A program made the position numbers and the translations under genes. 64,000 bases of DNA from Effrenium voratum (Eukaryota > Sar > Dinophyceae > Suessiales > Symbiodiniaceae), in the NCBI GenBank assembly GCA_963377175.1, contig CAUJNA010003494.1, positions 1,373,256 to 1,437,255 of the forward strand, read 5' to 3'. The notes below the pieces were generated by a model. It was not told where the DNA came from and did not search any database. It was given only the letters and a program-made list of their open reading frames with translations. Shown piece by piece: positions 1 to 10,086 of this stretch (position 1 is the stretch's first letter; the number at the start of each line of letters is the position of its first letter).

Positions 1-1137
1 CATCATTGTCATCTGGCTTCTTCTTCTTCTTCCCAGTCTTCTGCTTCTTTGGACTGCCGGTTGTTTCTTCTTGCGCAAGTGTTGGCAGTTCAAGATCTTC
101 ATCTTGGTCTTCTGCTTCGGGATTTGTAAGAATCGCAGGTGGTGAAGGTACCACGACAGTCGGAAGAATTGGCTGAGATGATTGCGACTGTGACGGCAAA
201 GAGACATCACCCCCCAGTCGATTGAGTCCGCTTGAGGATGAAATGGACTGTTTTTGCCGTTTAAGCGCTGCATCTCCTCTGCCAGGCTTGTCGTGTGGCG
301 GTAGTGGAGGATCCACTGGACTGTCTGGTGACACACTGCGTGGTGCTGGCGGCATGGGATGATCAGGTTGATGTGGAGGACCCGGAGGAGGATCTGACAT
401 GTGCTCGTCCGGTGGCGTTGGAGGGCTGGCATCGGCCTGATAGCCGGCGCATCGGTGAACGACTGAACGGATGAAAACATCACAGCATGCCAAGTCTTCG
501 GATCATATTTCTCCCAATTGCATTTTGATTCAGGCAAGACCCAAATTCTATTCAGCTGATCAGGCTGCCAGAAGGATATGATTGCATCGTCCGGAGGTGA
601 CGTAATAGGCATATTGATGCGAATGGTGTGGACGTATGCGGTGCATGCATCATACTGAGTGGATGAGATGCACAATTGCCTCAACTTCTTACAGCCATTC
701 CACATGTTCTGACATCGCCAGTCATTAGGATCTTGCTTGAAGATATCGATTTCAGTCCCAGGTGAGTACTGCTTCATCGTCTTCTGGAACTTCTGAACTA
801 GCGGATCCTGGATGACTAATGGTTGAACGTCCTTGTTGAACGGCAGGTCTTGGATTCTGACGGCAAGACTGCTGCTGGTCGTGTTGAACTCCTTGTCAAT
901 GGCTTCCATCTCCTTTCTCAGGATATCAACCTGCTTGATGGTGAATGGTTCAAAAAGGTCCTCCAAGAGGTACACCTCATTGTCAAGCGGTTTCACCTGC
1001 AAGTGTCGTAGGAGGATGTGTGCGAGATCCTGACAGAACTGGTAAGGATACACCTGTGCCAGTTTGGTCCTGCTTCCGAAGGTACCAGCGTTTCCCTCTA
1101 GGGGTTGGTGTTCATGCTTGACTGAGCTGGAAAAATT
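1..1137 (-). pseudogene. Pol linker between methyltransferase domain and reverse transcriptase (runs off the left edge)
   Basis: After a break near 1130 a long open frame follows, with a helical, acidic N-terminal part (VYLLEDLFEPFTIKQVDI, near 930-985) and a middle part. Near 435 a further shift leads into a Pro/Ser-rich stretch (SPPTPPDEHMSDPPPGPP), then an acidic patch and a Lys-rich run (KKQKTGKKKKK) at the very edge. I recognise no enzyme domain in it. By position it joins the methyltransferase domain to the RT/RNase H region expected left of the window. Confidence 0.6.
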
Positions 1138-1843
1138 TTACACCTTCTGAAGATCGGTCTCATTACCTCGGGAGGTAAACAGTGCATCAAGATCGTGGGC
1201 TTGAGACTTCTGAGCCCGGATTCAGGATCTTTAAGTCCGTATGCACAGAAATGGAAATTTCCCCAGGTCACGGATGGATCTGAAAACAATTGTTGCATGC
1301 ATTTCAGATACCATATCCTGGATGTCTGAGGATTTTCGATGATGAAGTATCTTCTGTGCTTCAACTGATATCGCGCAATGGATGCCACAAATTCAACCAT
1401 GGGAAGGTAGCGTCTCCGCTTTTCCCCAACCTTTTGTTGGTCATATTTGACCATGGTCCACAGACCGGTGCCATTAGGATGACATCAGGTGCTTGTTCCC
1501 TGATGATCTCCATGACCATGTGTCGTCCCTTGGATGTCATTACGTCGAATCCTGTGCGGATGTCTACGGGAGTCCCAACCTTAAGACCTGATAGTGCATA
1601 GCATTGACTGAATCTGGCACTTCCTGCAAAGATCTCGAGAACGTGGATCTTTCCCTTACGTACACAATTCCAACGGATGTGAGGTCCTCGACGAACATGT
1701 TCTCTGCTGGATGAGGTACTACAGGTTTTGGAGTTGTTTTTTCCCGCGATACGTAATGGCACTGCGGATCTTGGCTTAGGAGCTGGTGCGGATGATTCCT
1801 TTTTCTTGGTATCTGCAGAGGAGCCTGGTTGCTCCTTCTGCAA
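1095..1843 (-). pseudogene. Cytosine-methyltransferase-like domain inside the retrotransposon
   Basis: After a Ser/Pro/Lys-rich linker the reading gives HVLEIFAGSARFSQC, equivalent to methyltransferase motif I, which binds S-adenosylmethionine. VILMAPVCGPWSNM is equivalent to motif IV with its catalytic Cys (1457-1482). After a frameshift near 1430, RRYFIIENPQTS carries the ENP of motif VI (1328-1346). A later GLKDPESGLRSLKPT segment closes the domain. Target-recognition motifs VIII-X are not obvious, so the domain is short, about 230 residues. Known: copia elements of dinoflagellates have captured C5-methyltransferase domains. Inferred: it modifies DNA or is a structural remnant. The position between integrase and RT is notable. 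Confidence 0.75.
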
Positions 1844-1849
1844 GGATTC

Positions 1850-2620
1850 TCGCTCTTCTGGTAATAGAAGATCAATTCCGGGTTTCCCCGGAGGATGGTT
1901 TCATCCTTCCTGAGCTTCGTCATGTTAACCTTGATGAGTCGAGTCCCAAGATCAAGTCCTACCATCGCTCCTTCAATGGAAATGACCTTTCCTTTTAGCC
2001 ATATCCTCCCTCGCTTCCATCGGAACGAATCTTGGATTTGTCTTCCTGCCAGTAGAATACCTTGTCCTTCACCTGAAGAGGCTTAGAACTCATTCGGAGA
2101 TTTTGAGCAAGGTCTCGTCGGATGTCTTCGGATTGACGCGCTTCTTGGAAAGCTTGCTTTGACAGCTGCTTGATCTGGATGGCTGTCAGCTCTTCTTCAT
2201 TCCTGCCAACCGTCAACTGAGTTGGTGTTGCGACATCGAGTTGGATGAGATCTGCTGGTCGTCTTCCGAATGCGAGCTCCAATGGTGTTACACCCCCGTA
2301 GGTGACGGTCTGATTCCGGACAGTTGCAGCGGCCTTCACTAGCTGCCTGTGTGTCACTTTCTTCAGTGTTGCAGGTGCTGTACCTGCCTTGATGGAACTT
2401 AGCATGATCTTGAGTTGTGCCTTCAGGAGTCGAACTGCTGCTTCAGCTCGATTTGGCCATGGTGTATTCGGTCCCAAGGATATCGGTGTGATGTCAAGCG
2501 ACTGATAGAAATGTTCCCATGTATCTGTCATGAAGGCTTGATCTGCAACAACTGATTTGGGCTGCAAGTGGTACTGGTCAAAATAGTTCCTGAGGACAGT
2601 GATGTTCTCGGCTTCTTGCG
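1850..2620 (-). pseudogene. Integrase catalytic core, second half, and C-terminal domain
   Basis: In the frame after the 2620 break the protein reads QPKSVVADQAFMTDTWEHF, with the second catalytic Asp in VVADQAF, and NTPWPNRAEAAVRLL about 33 residues later, which supplies the catalytic Glu. LELAFGRRPADL is the usual post-core motif of copia integrases. A charged helical stretch and a short beta-rich C-terminal segment (VKDKVFYWQEDKSKIRS, then WLKGKVISIEGAMVGLD after a frameshift near 2000) complete the domain. The D-D-E triad is intact across the frameshifts, so the loss of function is due to frame alone. Confidence 0.75.
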
Positions 2621-3620
2621 TATAGTTGTCACTGCCTCTGCAGTGAGCAATGTTGTTGCTCCATCCAGGATGACAAAAACAATGATGTGTTCTCCTGTTC
2701 CAAGAGGAACTTGACAGTGATCAATGAATGTCATGTCACCAAAGGTGTCCGCTCGAAGTCCACTTGTTTTGCTTCGTGACGGTGCATGTTTTGCCGCTTG
2801 GCCAACTTCACACTCACTTCGGGTTTTGTCAAATAGATCGAATGTTGATTGCGGCAAACGAAGTGCGCGGGTTCTAAATCGAAATTGATCTGTTGTCATG
2901 TGATGATGCTGTAGGTGGAGTTTCTTCAACTCTTCGGGATTTGACAATCGCTTGTGGATTCTGCCTAGGGCAAGCGGAAGCGATATTGGTTCATCTGAGG
3001 ATGGTGTAAAAGGATCTGGCTCAATGGTCGACCGGCCCCTCTTGTCGATGATCCTGTCTGCTGCCGATCCTGAACTTGCTTCTTCGTCCTTAAGCGAATT
3101 GTCCGCGAAGGTGAAAATGGTCTTACCTGTCCACAGGTTAATCATTGGTTTGTTTGCCTGGGATGTAAGTCTCCAATTGTCTTCTAGAATGTCTGTGCGG
3201 ATGCATCAATGATTTCCGTAGTACGTTCTCGGCTAATGTGATCAGGATTGATTGGACACTCCTTGGCTCCATTTGGTGTGAACAGCGCCTTTCGGGGCGT
3301 GATGTGCACACGGATGAGCTGCTTGTTCTTCTTGTCAAGGATCCAATGGTCCTGCTTTTGAGACCCAATGATCTTAGGAGTTGCTAGGTCCTCCTTTGTC
3401 TCGGATGATTTTGCTGCACAAACAGTTTCGCTCTGGGTGAGATCCCCGGAGGGAAACTTGATGCTGTTATCATCGTCATAGACATAGTTGGTGAGGCCCT
3501 TGTGAGCAGTTTCTCCATGCACCTTCACTCTTGCAACTCCAGCGAGATCTACCAGTGCATGTCCTGTACCGGATACTGGAACTGCTTGACGGTTCATGCC
3601 AAAGGCTTTGCATGTGATCT
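2620..3620 (-). pseudogene. GAG-pre-integrase region and N-terminal half of the integrase
   Basis: The first part (3597 down to about 3205) is a spacer. After a frameshift near 3205 the reading continues as EDNWRLTSQANKPMINLW. It then reaches HLQHHHMTTDQFRFRTRAL and DKTRSECEVGQAAKH, the expected H-H-C-C zinc-binding region of a copia integrase, although the second Cys of CxxC is not seen (C-E-V-G). The core begins with SGLRADTFGDMTFIDH, giving the first catalytic Asp near 2720-2735, and continues through FVILDGATTLLTAEAV. The frame breaks near 2620. Role: insertion of the element cDNA. Confidence 0.7.
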
Positions 3621-3923
3621 TGTCACATGGAGGTGTGTGATGGTCATGTAGAGGTTCCGCATCTGGCTGATGCTGAGGAGGATCGGTACAGTTCCTTGTT
3701 CAAGGACGTCGATGTTGGTACTGCATGGAGGAGTTGTGTGATATCGAAGATGCAGGGTCCAATTTACCCTGGCGGTCTCTCCGTTTGCAAAAGTGAACTT
3801 GGTCTCGGCCGGGATGTACTGATAGGAGATGATGTCCTTCATTGGTTCGATGGCCTGAGTAAAACGCTGGATTGCATGCCCAGCTGCCCATAGATCTGGT
3901 ACATCCATTGTCCAGAATCGCAT
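3594..3923 (-). pseudogene. Retropepsin-like protease segment of the retrotransposon
   Basis: Gag ends with AILDNGCTRSMGS, the place where copia polyproteins carry the aspartic-protease active site (canonically D-S/T-G-A). Here it is D-N-G-C, a variant I associate with dinoflagellate copia elements. The downstream half is in another frame and contains TPPCSTNIDVLEQG and PILLSISQMRNL, typical of this protease family. One frameshift separates the halves near 3880. A second, near 3620, moves into the frame reading DKITCKAFGMNRQAV. The protein would process the polyprotein. Whether D-N-G-C is catalytically competent cannot be judged here. Confidence 0.6.
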
Positions 3924-5697
3924 AGGTCGGGTTGTGCTGAGGGTTGATGACAGGCGCCATCAGCTTTGTTGCCAGAAGGCTGTGATTTGTTGTGACGGAC
4001 AGATTGTGTTCTGAAACTGTATCTAATTGGATCTTCCCGTGGATGGCCTTTTTCCCAGGATGCTCATATGCATCATGGAATGCCATTAACGCTTGTCCTG
4101 TGCTGGATGTCTCATGGGAGTACCAGCCATGTTCGTTCCATGTCCATGATTGATCCCAGCCTTGGTCTGTCCAACCGGCATAGGTAGGCTCTATGGATGG
4201 TGCAGTCTGCTGGATGGCGGGCTGCTCCTCCGTCTTCTCTGCGCTGGCTGCGAACGTCTTGGATTTTCCTTTCTCCTGTCCGCTCTTTCCTTTGCCATTC
4301 TCATAGGATGGATAGCCCTTGTTTCCATCATAGGGATATTGGAATTTTGATTTTCCTTTCTTTCCCTTCTTTCCCTTGCCTTTTCCCCAATATGCCTGGT
4401 CGTAGGGATCATAGTTTTCGTTGGCCATTCTGGCCTTTCCGCCAGAACCGCTTTTTCTGAAGGGTTTAAAGCCACCTCGTTGGTGACTGCCCTTTTTGTT
4501 TCCTGATTTTCCTTTTTCTTTTCTCTTCTTGAATTTGAAGTTCCGCCCCGGCACTTTCCTTGCTATAAACGCATCGTTCTCCTCGAGGACCCAGAATGTC
4601 TCTTCATCGTTGTTTGACATGAATCCTTCAAGCCCTTCTTCATTCTCAACCCAGAAGCCTTTTTCTCCTTCATATTCACCTTGTTCGATGATGATGAATG
4701 TGTTGCTTCGGTTGCCTCCTTGGGGTCGGATGGATGGATCTTGGATGGATGTCCTCGTCGTGATGAAGAGTTCATGGTAGTGCGTCTTCGGCATCTCATA
4801 GGAGTAGTTTTCTAGTGAGATGTTTCTCAGTGACATTGCACTTGTCAGTCTCTCTCTTTGCTGATCTGACAGCTCACTCTGAATGATGAAAAACTGTGCA
4901 ATGAGATTATCCCCGAAGGGAAATGCGTCCCGCTGTCTGTCCTGCATTCCTTGGATATACTGTGTGAGGACTTCCTCATTGAGCAGGGCTGGAGGCGGTG
5001 CTCGAACACCGGCTGCTTGCTGATGTCGAGCAATTGTTCTTGCATATGCTTCCTGCACGGATTGTCGAAATGTTGGGGACTGTGCCGTGAAAACGGGCAT
5101 CAAGTCCATCCATGCTGCCTTCAATCTCATAAGAAGGATTTCGAATTTTGAGGTAAAAATGAGGAACTCTTGGTTCTGCCTTCGATGATGGAAGAAACTG
5201 AGGAGCCTGTACAGATACACGTTGGTCGCACCTTTCAAAAAGCACTTCTTCAGCGTGTTCTTGAAATAGTTGACTCCTTCATCAGGATCTTGGAAAAGGT
5301 CGTTTTGGAGGACTGCCTTGTACATATATGCATCTCCGGTCAATCTGCTCTTGAGCAGAGGTCCTCTCTTGGGTGCTTCCACTGTTGTGATTGTCACCCA
5401 GTCGTCCACGAGCTCTTCATACCTGAACCAGCTGACTTTTCCGTCGTACGATGGTGGCGGTCATCAATAAATTGAGTGTTTCCTCCGTATAGCCTGGATT
5501 TTTGGCCATACTTGAATAGGCTTCCATGAAGCCTTCTCCATCGCATAACATCTTCCCTTGGATCTCTGCGGAAAACCCGCTCCGCTACCACAAATTGAGG
5601 CCCACTGCCCCAGGTGCCTATCCCAAAAGGGAACTGGTACCCTGTGGTAGTAGAGGTCGTTGATTTGGTCCCTGGATCTATTCCGGAGAGAATCCAA
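3880..5697 (-). pseudogene. gag: Gag polyprotein (capsid plus Lys/Gly-rich nucleocapsid) of the retrotransposon
   Basis: The main open segment (5460 to about 3880) starts PPPSYDGKVSWFRYEELVDDW and continues through a helical capsid-like region of about 230 residues, an acidic stretch (EEGLEGFMSNNDEETFWVLE) and a Lys/Gly-rich nucleocapsid-like region with repeated GKGKKGKKGK-type runs, then a Trp-rich linker. This matches the gag layout of dinoflagellate copia elements as I know them; no CCHC knuckle is visible. The N-terminus is split over three frames: an MEAYSSMAKNPGYTEETL segment lies in a different frame just upstream, and tandem TGA codons (5461-5466) precede PPPSYDG in its own frame. 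Gag would package the element RNA. As written it is a broken gene. Confidence 0.75.
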
Positions 5698-5829
5698 TAC
5701 GCCACTGTGGATGATTGGAGGATGGATTGTCCCTGGTGGATTGTCTTGTGGATAATCCTGTAAGCGGCCTGCTAAGGTTCTTTCTGCTTCACGCGATCAT
5801 GAATGATGCAATGTTACACAAAAAGGGGC

Positions 5830-5842
5830 CTTGAGCCAAATG
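5830..5842 (-). other. Relic spliced-leader-like sequence upstream of the retrotransposon
   Basis: The minus strand reads CATTTGGCTCAAG here. The 3' end of the conserved dinoflagellate spliced leader is CATTTTGGCTCAAG, so this matches with one T missing. About 125 nt of non-coding leader follow before the first gag-like codons. Known biology: dinoflagellate mRNAs are trans-spliced to this leader, and reverse-transcribed mRNAs can return to the genome carrying a relic of it. I infer that this retrotransposon transcript was trans-spliced before insertion. The match is short, so chance is possible. Confidence 0.45.
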
Positions 5843-7684
5843 TTGCAGGAGATCAAGTGTTCAGTAAACCTAACACAGGAGGGGGGGGGCAGAAGGCGCA
5901 AGATCAAGGGCAACCTTTTCATGAAGCTTAACCTTCCTTTGAGCAAGTGTGTTCTTTTTTTTGTGAGTTATGGGGCAGGACTGGGAAGCATGTGTATACG
6001 TGAAGCTGGTGCGATTGACTGCCCTTTGCTGGGGCTTTTGCGTCGCAACTTGTAGGATAATCTATTGCATATGCACGCACACGGAGCCGCAAGACAGTGG
6101 TGACCCGGTAACCTACATGTTTTTTGTTGGCGTTCACTTGTTCCATGTAGGGCATCCACCGATGTGTTTGTGCATGACGTGCGTTGGTGGTGGAGCCGGA
6201 GCTGCCAAGCTGTATCTTTTGCTCCCTCGCGCAAGCGCCTTGCGCTGGCCCTTCCGCCTCTTGTTTTTGGGTTTCCGCCGGAACGGTCGGAGAGCAAGTT
6301 GGGCGCAAGCTTCCTTTCAGCACGCATGCAGTATACCAAGTTTGGCAGCTCAGGCTCGAAAGTCGCAACTTCGCAGTACTGTCAGTATTATTCAAGCAGG
6401 TCTTGATTAGCTACCAGTCTCTAGCGGCCATCAGTTGGCAAAAAAATCGAGTGATGTTTGTGTGGCACCTCCAAGAAAGTGAGCCCTCTAAGCCTTTGTG
6501 TCTGGCGTGAGTGGCAGGCCTTTGAGATACTAGCTAGAGGTGACAGGTCCGTGGTCATTTTCAATCACGACCACATAGCATAGTTGTTCTAACAGAAGTT
6601 CCCTTCACCAAGAGGCCTCCGCTGTAGGTGCAAGTCGAAATTGAGGGAGTACCCAAAGTTCCCAGATGTGGTCAATCACCACGCATTGCGATTGAGGACC
6701 TTTCAATCGGTGCTGCTCATGCGCGCTTTGAGGCAAGGGGGTGATGCGGGGTTTGTTGGCTGTGCACTCGTGGGGCTGTTGTTTGAACGTGCTCTTTTTT
6801 GGGGTTGGTTTAAACGGAGACCACACGGACAACCACCCAGTTCTCGGATCATATCAATTTTCATACTTAGTCAAGTGACATCATGGGGGGAGTTGTTTCG
6901 GGGCCTAGGGGGCAGGACGGAAAGAAGCATTTTGGCAGCAAGTGTCGGAACCCCCTCCCCTTCCATCCATCCAAAAGGGGAGGGGGCGGTCCCTGCTACA
7001 GGGTTTCCTTCATTTCCTTTTTTTAGAACCTCCAAAAGGCTGCAGTGCGACCAAACGATGCACCCTTTGTGAGGGAAATCGAGTGATTCCCGCATCTAGG
7101 AAACGTTTTGGATGCGGCGTTTGTGGATCTACCCCTCTAGAATAATAATATCAGAAGAGTGCTAGAAAAAACACTAACAAAGGTGCATCCAAACCGTTTT
7201 CTAGACTTTTGTTCCCTCCCTGCCCTGAAGTCTTGGGGTCATTGCCGTCTCAAGGGACTGACATTCGCCGGCTTCCGGGTCCGGGCACCCGCCAGGGATG
7301 GCTGCGATGCCCTGACGACCAGCGGAGTCCAGCCAGGCGCGTCTCTTTGGGATGGCGCGTCTCTTTTTCGGGATGGTTGAAAGGGAAGCCAGGGGAAAAC
7401 CTATTCACTTTGGGTCTGAACTTTTGGGGAGCGTTTCCCGTAAAGCGTGAGGAAGACCAAAGGAAAGCAGCCAATGTGTTGGGGGCAACCCTGTTTTGAG
7501 ACAAACCCACCGGATAATTGCCAATTTCTCAACACAACACCAAAGGGCACAGATTGGGTGAACATAGATGGCACCATTCTTTCCAGAGATCCTTCTTTTC
7601 AGGAAACCATCAAAAACCCAAGGGAAACAGCCGGTTTTTTGAAAAGAACGCTGGTTGAAAAGAATGGGGAATCAACCCCTATAG
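5843..7684. other. Non-coding stretch, no supported gene
   Basis: It holds a short G-run (5881-5889) and a segment (5928-6410) that is open by chance on both strands for about 150 codons with unlike compositions, so I do not call a gene. Short inverted-repeat fragments of families B and H occur near 7330-7400 and 7570-7680. A GC-rich piece at 7270-7335 could be a small exon, but no frame is favoured. Confidence 0.5.
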
Positions 7685-7776
7685 TTGATTCCGGCGCCTT
7701 TCTACCATTTACGAGTTGCCATTCTGCGAGCCTCTGCGCGTCAGGCAAGCTGGAGAGGCGCGCTCGGCTGGCGCGG
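7685..7776 (+). CDS. Candidate exon, basic Arg-rich segment
   Basis: It is bounded by an AG (CCTATAG|TT) that also ends a family-H repeat and by a GT donor after CTGGCGCGG. The favoured frame ends in GKLERRARLAR, where GC3 is high; an alternative frame is also open. I do not recognise the protein. The exon call rests on composition and splice signals only. Confidence 0.35.
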
Positions 7777-8186
7777 GTTGCAGCACCCCGTCTCAAATAA
7801 AAGACCCCAAAGAAATTATTTCCCTTACATTTCTCTTTGAAATGGCCCAAAAGCAGCTGTGCTTGAGTCCTTCTCTGTGACTGCTATGAGTCAATGAGGT
7901 CTTGTCTTGGCGGTTCCCAGCTGTCCCCTCTTGGAGCTACAAAAAGTGGCGATCGTTTCAATGGAAGCGGCGAGTCAATTGCAACTTTGGATTGACATCC
8001 GATGACCCCTGTGCATTGGATCGGAGACATAGCACTCCGCGGACTCAGCGGGCTGTGTCCCGGAGTGTAGGTTGGTGGACCGGTCGGTGCCATGGGATAG
8101 GTCGACTCGTGGGCGGTGCTTGTCGCGGGCGGTGGTCACACAGCTTTTGGTTGATTCAGAGCTGCGAAAAAGCTTGGGTTTCATAC

Positions 8187-8308
8187 TGGGGATGGACAAA
8201 ATCCTGCACCACCTAAGGAACCAGCTGGAAGGACGATTCCCCTGTAGATACCAACAAACAATGGTGTCCCATGGTTGCCAGGTGATGCAAAATTTTGTCC
8301 ACCCACAG
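8187..8308. repeat. Introner-like family A copy
   Basis: A foldback element: the left end GGATGGACAAAATCCTGCAC is mirrored by TTTTGTCCACCCACAG at the right end, with a variable middle of about 70 bp. The right end is an AG. The left end has lost the usual GT (GGGG instead of TGTGG). Confidence 0.7.
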
Positions 8309-8384
8309 TAGGAAACCCTTATATAATTTGTGAAGCGCCCTTTTCATTAAGTCATGGTCATGACAACACTTTGCGCAATTAGTT

Positions 8385-8476
8385 TCCTGTCTACGTTGCC
8401 ATGGAACCTGACTAAGTAATCAGTCCTGGAAGACTATCTTCCCTGTCTGGCGGGTTCCATGGCAACGTGGACAGGA
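8385..8476. repeat. Family F foldback element (near-perfect 24 bp inverted repeats)
   Basis: The left arm TCCTGTCTACGTTGCCATGG and the right arm CCATGGCAACGTGGACAGGA are inverted copies with one mismatch, extending to 23 of 24 bp, around a ~45 bp core. Read as an intron it begins CCT|GT and ends ACAG|GA. Related copies lie near 16381-16463, 30605-30699 and 42747-42851. Confidence 0.75.
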
Positions 8477-9992
8477 GGGTATGTGTTAAAAGGGGGGGAG
8501 GATTTATAGGGAGCGAAGCAACCAGCTTTGCCATATTCTGCCATGTGTCAGCGGGACCTCCTGGGAGGATCTGGGAGGTCAAACAAACGAGAACACGCTT
8601 GCAGCAAACCCAACCTTTGCAGGAGGTCCCTTTCTGAATTATTCAGCCCCTTACACCCGAATTGGAGACCATTCCGTGATACCAAGGGAGGCTCCCTGAA
8701 ACTCACATAACATCTGCCGATTTTCTGCGAGCTCACCTGGAGACAGAACGACCTCACCATCATGAAGCTCCTCTACTCGGGGATTCCTTATTTGGGTGTG
8801 ACTCACAATAAGGGTATCCCGCAAATTGACGTATTCCTTTTAAGTGTTTAAGCCACTAAAAAGGGGTACCCTAAAAGAAAGACACACCCATTTCAGGCTT
8901 TCGAATATTCAAACATCGTCATGGGAATAGGTGTCCTGTTTAGGTCAGTGATAGAAATAGATGCGCTCTGTTTAGATTGGTTTTATGCCATCCATCTACC
9001 AGGGACACCCATCTTTTTTCCAAAAGAACACCTGTGGTCATGGGAATCAACTCGTTTGGTTTGCCACGGACAATCCGATTCGATTCCTTGACCAGGCCGT
9101 CGCTGGACTGGCCGCTCTTGAGCATATTCTTCCACTGCGGCTCGCTCCGTTGAGCTTTCGGGGAGGGACGGGTGCCTCAAACATACTCCGCCGATTCTGC
9201 ACGGCGAGCTGCCTTTGGGGCGAAACAGCGAAAGTCATGATGAAGGTTCTTTGGGCGTGTCTATTTTGAGTGTAGTTGGTGGTTTTACATAGAAACTACA
9301 ATGAAACAACCACATGTTTTTGGTGCTCCCCTAGAACAAGACGCGCCCATTTCTTGCTTCAGGTGGTGGAGTTGTGAGCACCTCTATATTAATACGCCGA
9401 TTGAGTGGATTTCACCGAATAGGTGCGGGATTTATTGCAAATGTTGCAGAATCATGTCGACCCCGGATGTGAAGATTCCCTCTTGAAATGTGACGCCTCC
9501 GTATACATCAACCAGGGGTTTGCAACCCAACTCATGAGAGGACACTTCCCCTGTCGCGTCTGTTTCGGGTCATCCGCATACCCTCCCTCCATTAATCATG
9601 GAAGCTGAAAGAAGGGTTTTGGAAGATGACCTTCGTTTTGTGGAAGCCCATGTTCACTTCTATGATGTTTCTGACTTCCTGAGTTCTTGGACTTTAAGCT
9701 CGTTGGGAAAACCATTTTGGTGGTAAATAAGAAGATTGACATTATTCTTGCCAATCCACTCAGACAGTCAGTGTTGGGGGGGGGGGGTAGATTCGATGAT
9801 TTGCTGAAGCCGGGGCAGTTCTATCCTGTCTTCACTTCGGCGGACCCCAGCTTGGATGGTCAGCATGACCCAAACAAGAAGAACCATATCCGAGCCCTGG
9901 CAGTTGCTGCTGCCACACAGCTGCCGGGGAAGGTGCATCGCGGCTGGCGCTCGGCACACGCCACAGAAATCAGCGCAAGCCACAGAAATCAG

Positions 9993-10086
9993 TGAGATTC
10001 TGGAGGAGCTGAGCGAGATGCACAGTGCGCGCACGAAGAGCCGCCTGAGAACGCGCGTGCTCCGAGCGGCGCGGAGACCTGCACAT
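9993..10086 (+). CDS. Candidate exon, basic helical segment
   Basis: Acceptor AAATCAG, donor CAT|GTAATA. The frame reads EILEELSEMHSARTKSRL and continues Arg-rich; GC3 is high throughout. The predicted segment is a charged amphipathic helix. Eight bases after the donor a family B element begins (GGTGTGTTGTC). I do not recognise the protein. Confidence 0.5.

Larger units (their letters stand above)
1..5842 (-). mobile_element. Ty1/copia-like retrotransposon with methyltransferase-like domain, frame-broken and cut by the window edge
   Basis: Reading the minus strand from about 5.7 kb leftward gives gag, an aspartic-protease-like segment, a GAG-pre-integrase/integrase, a cytosine-methyltransferase-like domain and a charged, proline-rich linker that runs off the left edge. 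This order (gag-PR-IN before RT) is the Ty1/copia order. A DNA-methyltransferase-like insertion is established for dinoflagellate copia elements. Reverse transcriptase and RNase H are expected left of position 1 and are not visible. The frame changes near 5550, 5460, 3880, 3620, 3205, 2620, 2000, 1840, 1430, 1130 and 435. I found no in-frame stop within the recognisable segments. I could not identify an LTR; the stretch upstream of gag instead carries a spliced-leader-like sequence. The copy is probably non-autonomous as written, unless the frameshifts are assembly errors. Confidence 0.85.
7777..9992. other. Non-coding stretch with family A and F elements
   Basis: Apart from the two foldback elements at 8187-8308 and 8385-8476 there is no exon with convincing codon bias. 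A GC-rich bit at 9090-9220 has no favoured frame. A 13 bp direct repeat (CCACAGAAATCAG) occurs twice immediately before the exon at 9993. Confidence 0.5.

Noticed and set aside
1..5842. Intact autonomous retrotransposon
   Set aside because: RT and RNase H are outside the window, the frame breaks about eleven times and no LTR was found.
5928..6410. Overlapping ORFs of ~150 codons on both strands
   Set aside because: Neither strand has codon bias, splice signals or a recognisable domain, and both being open suggests low stop density by chance.
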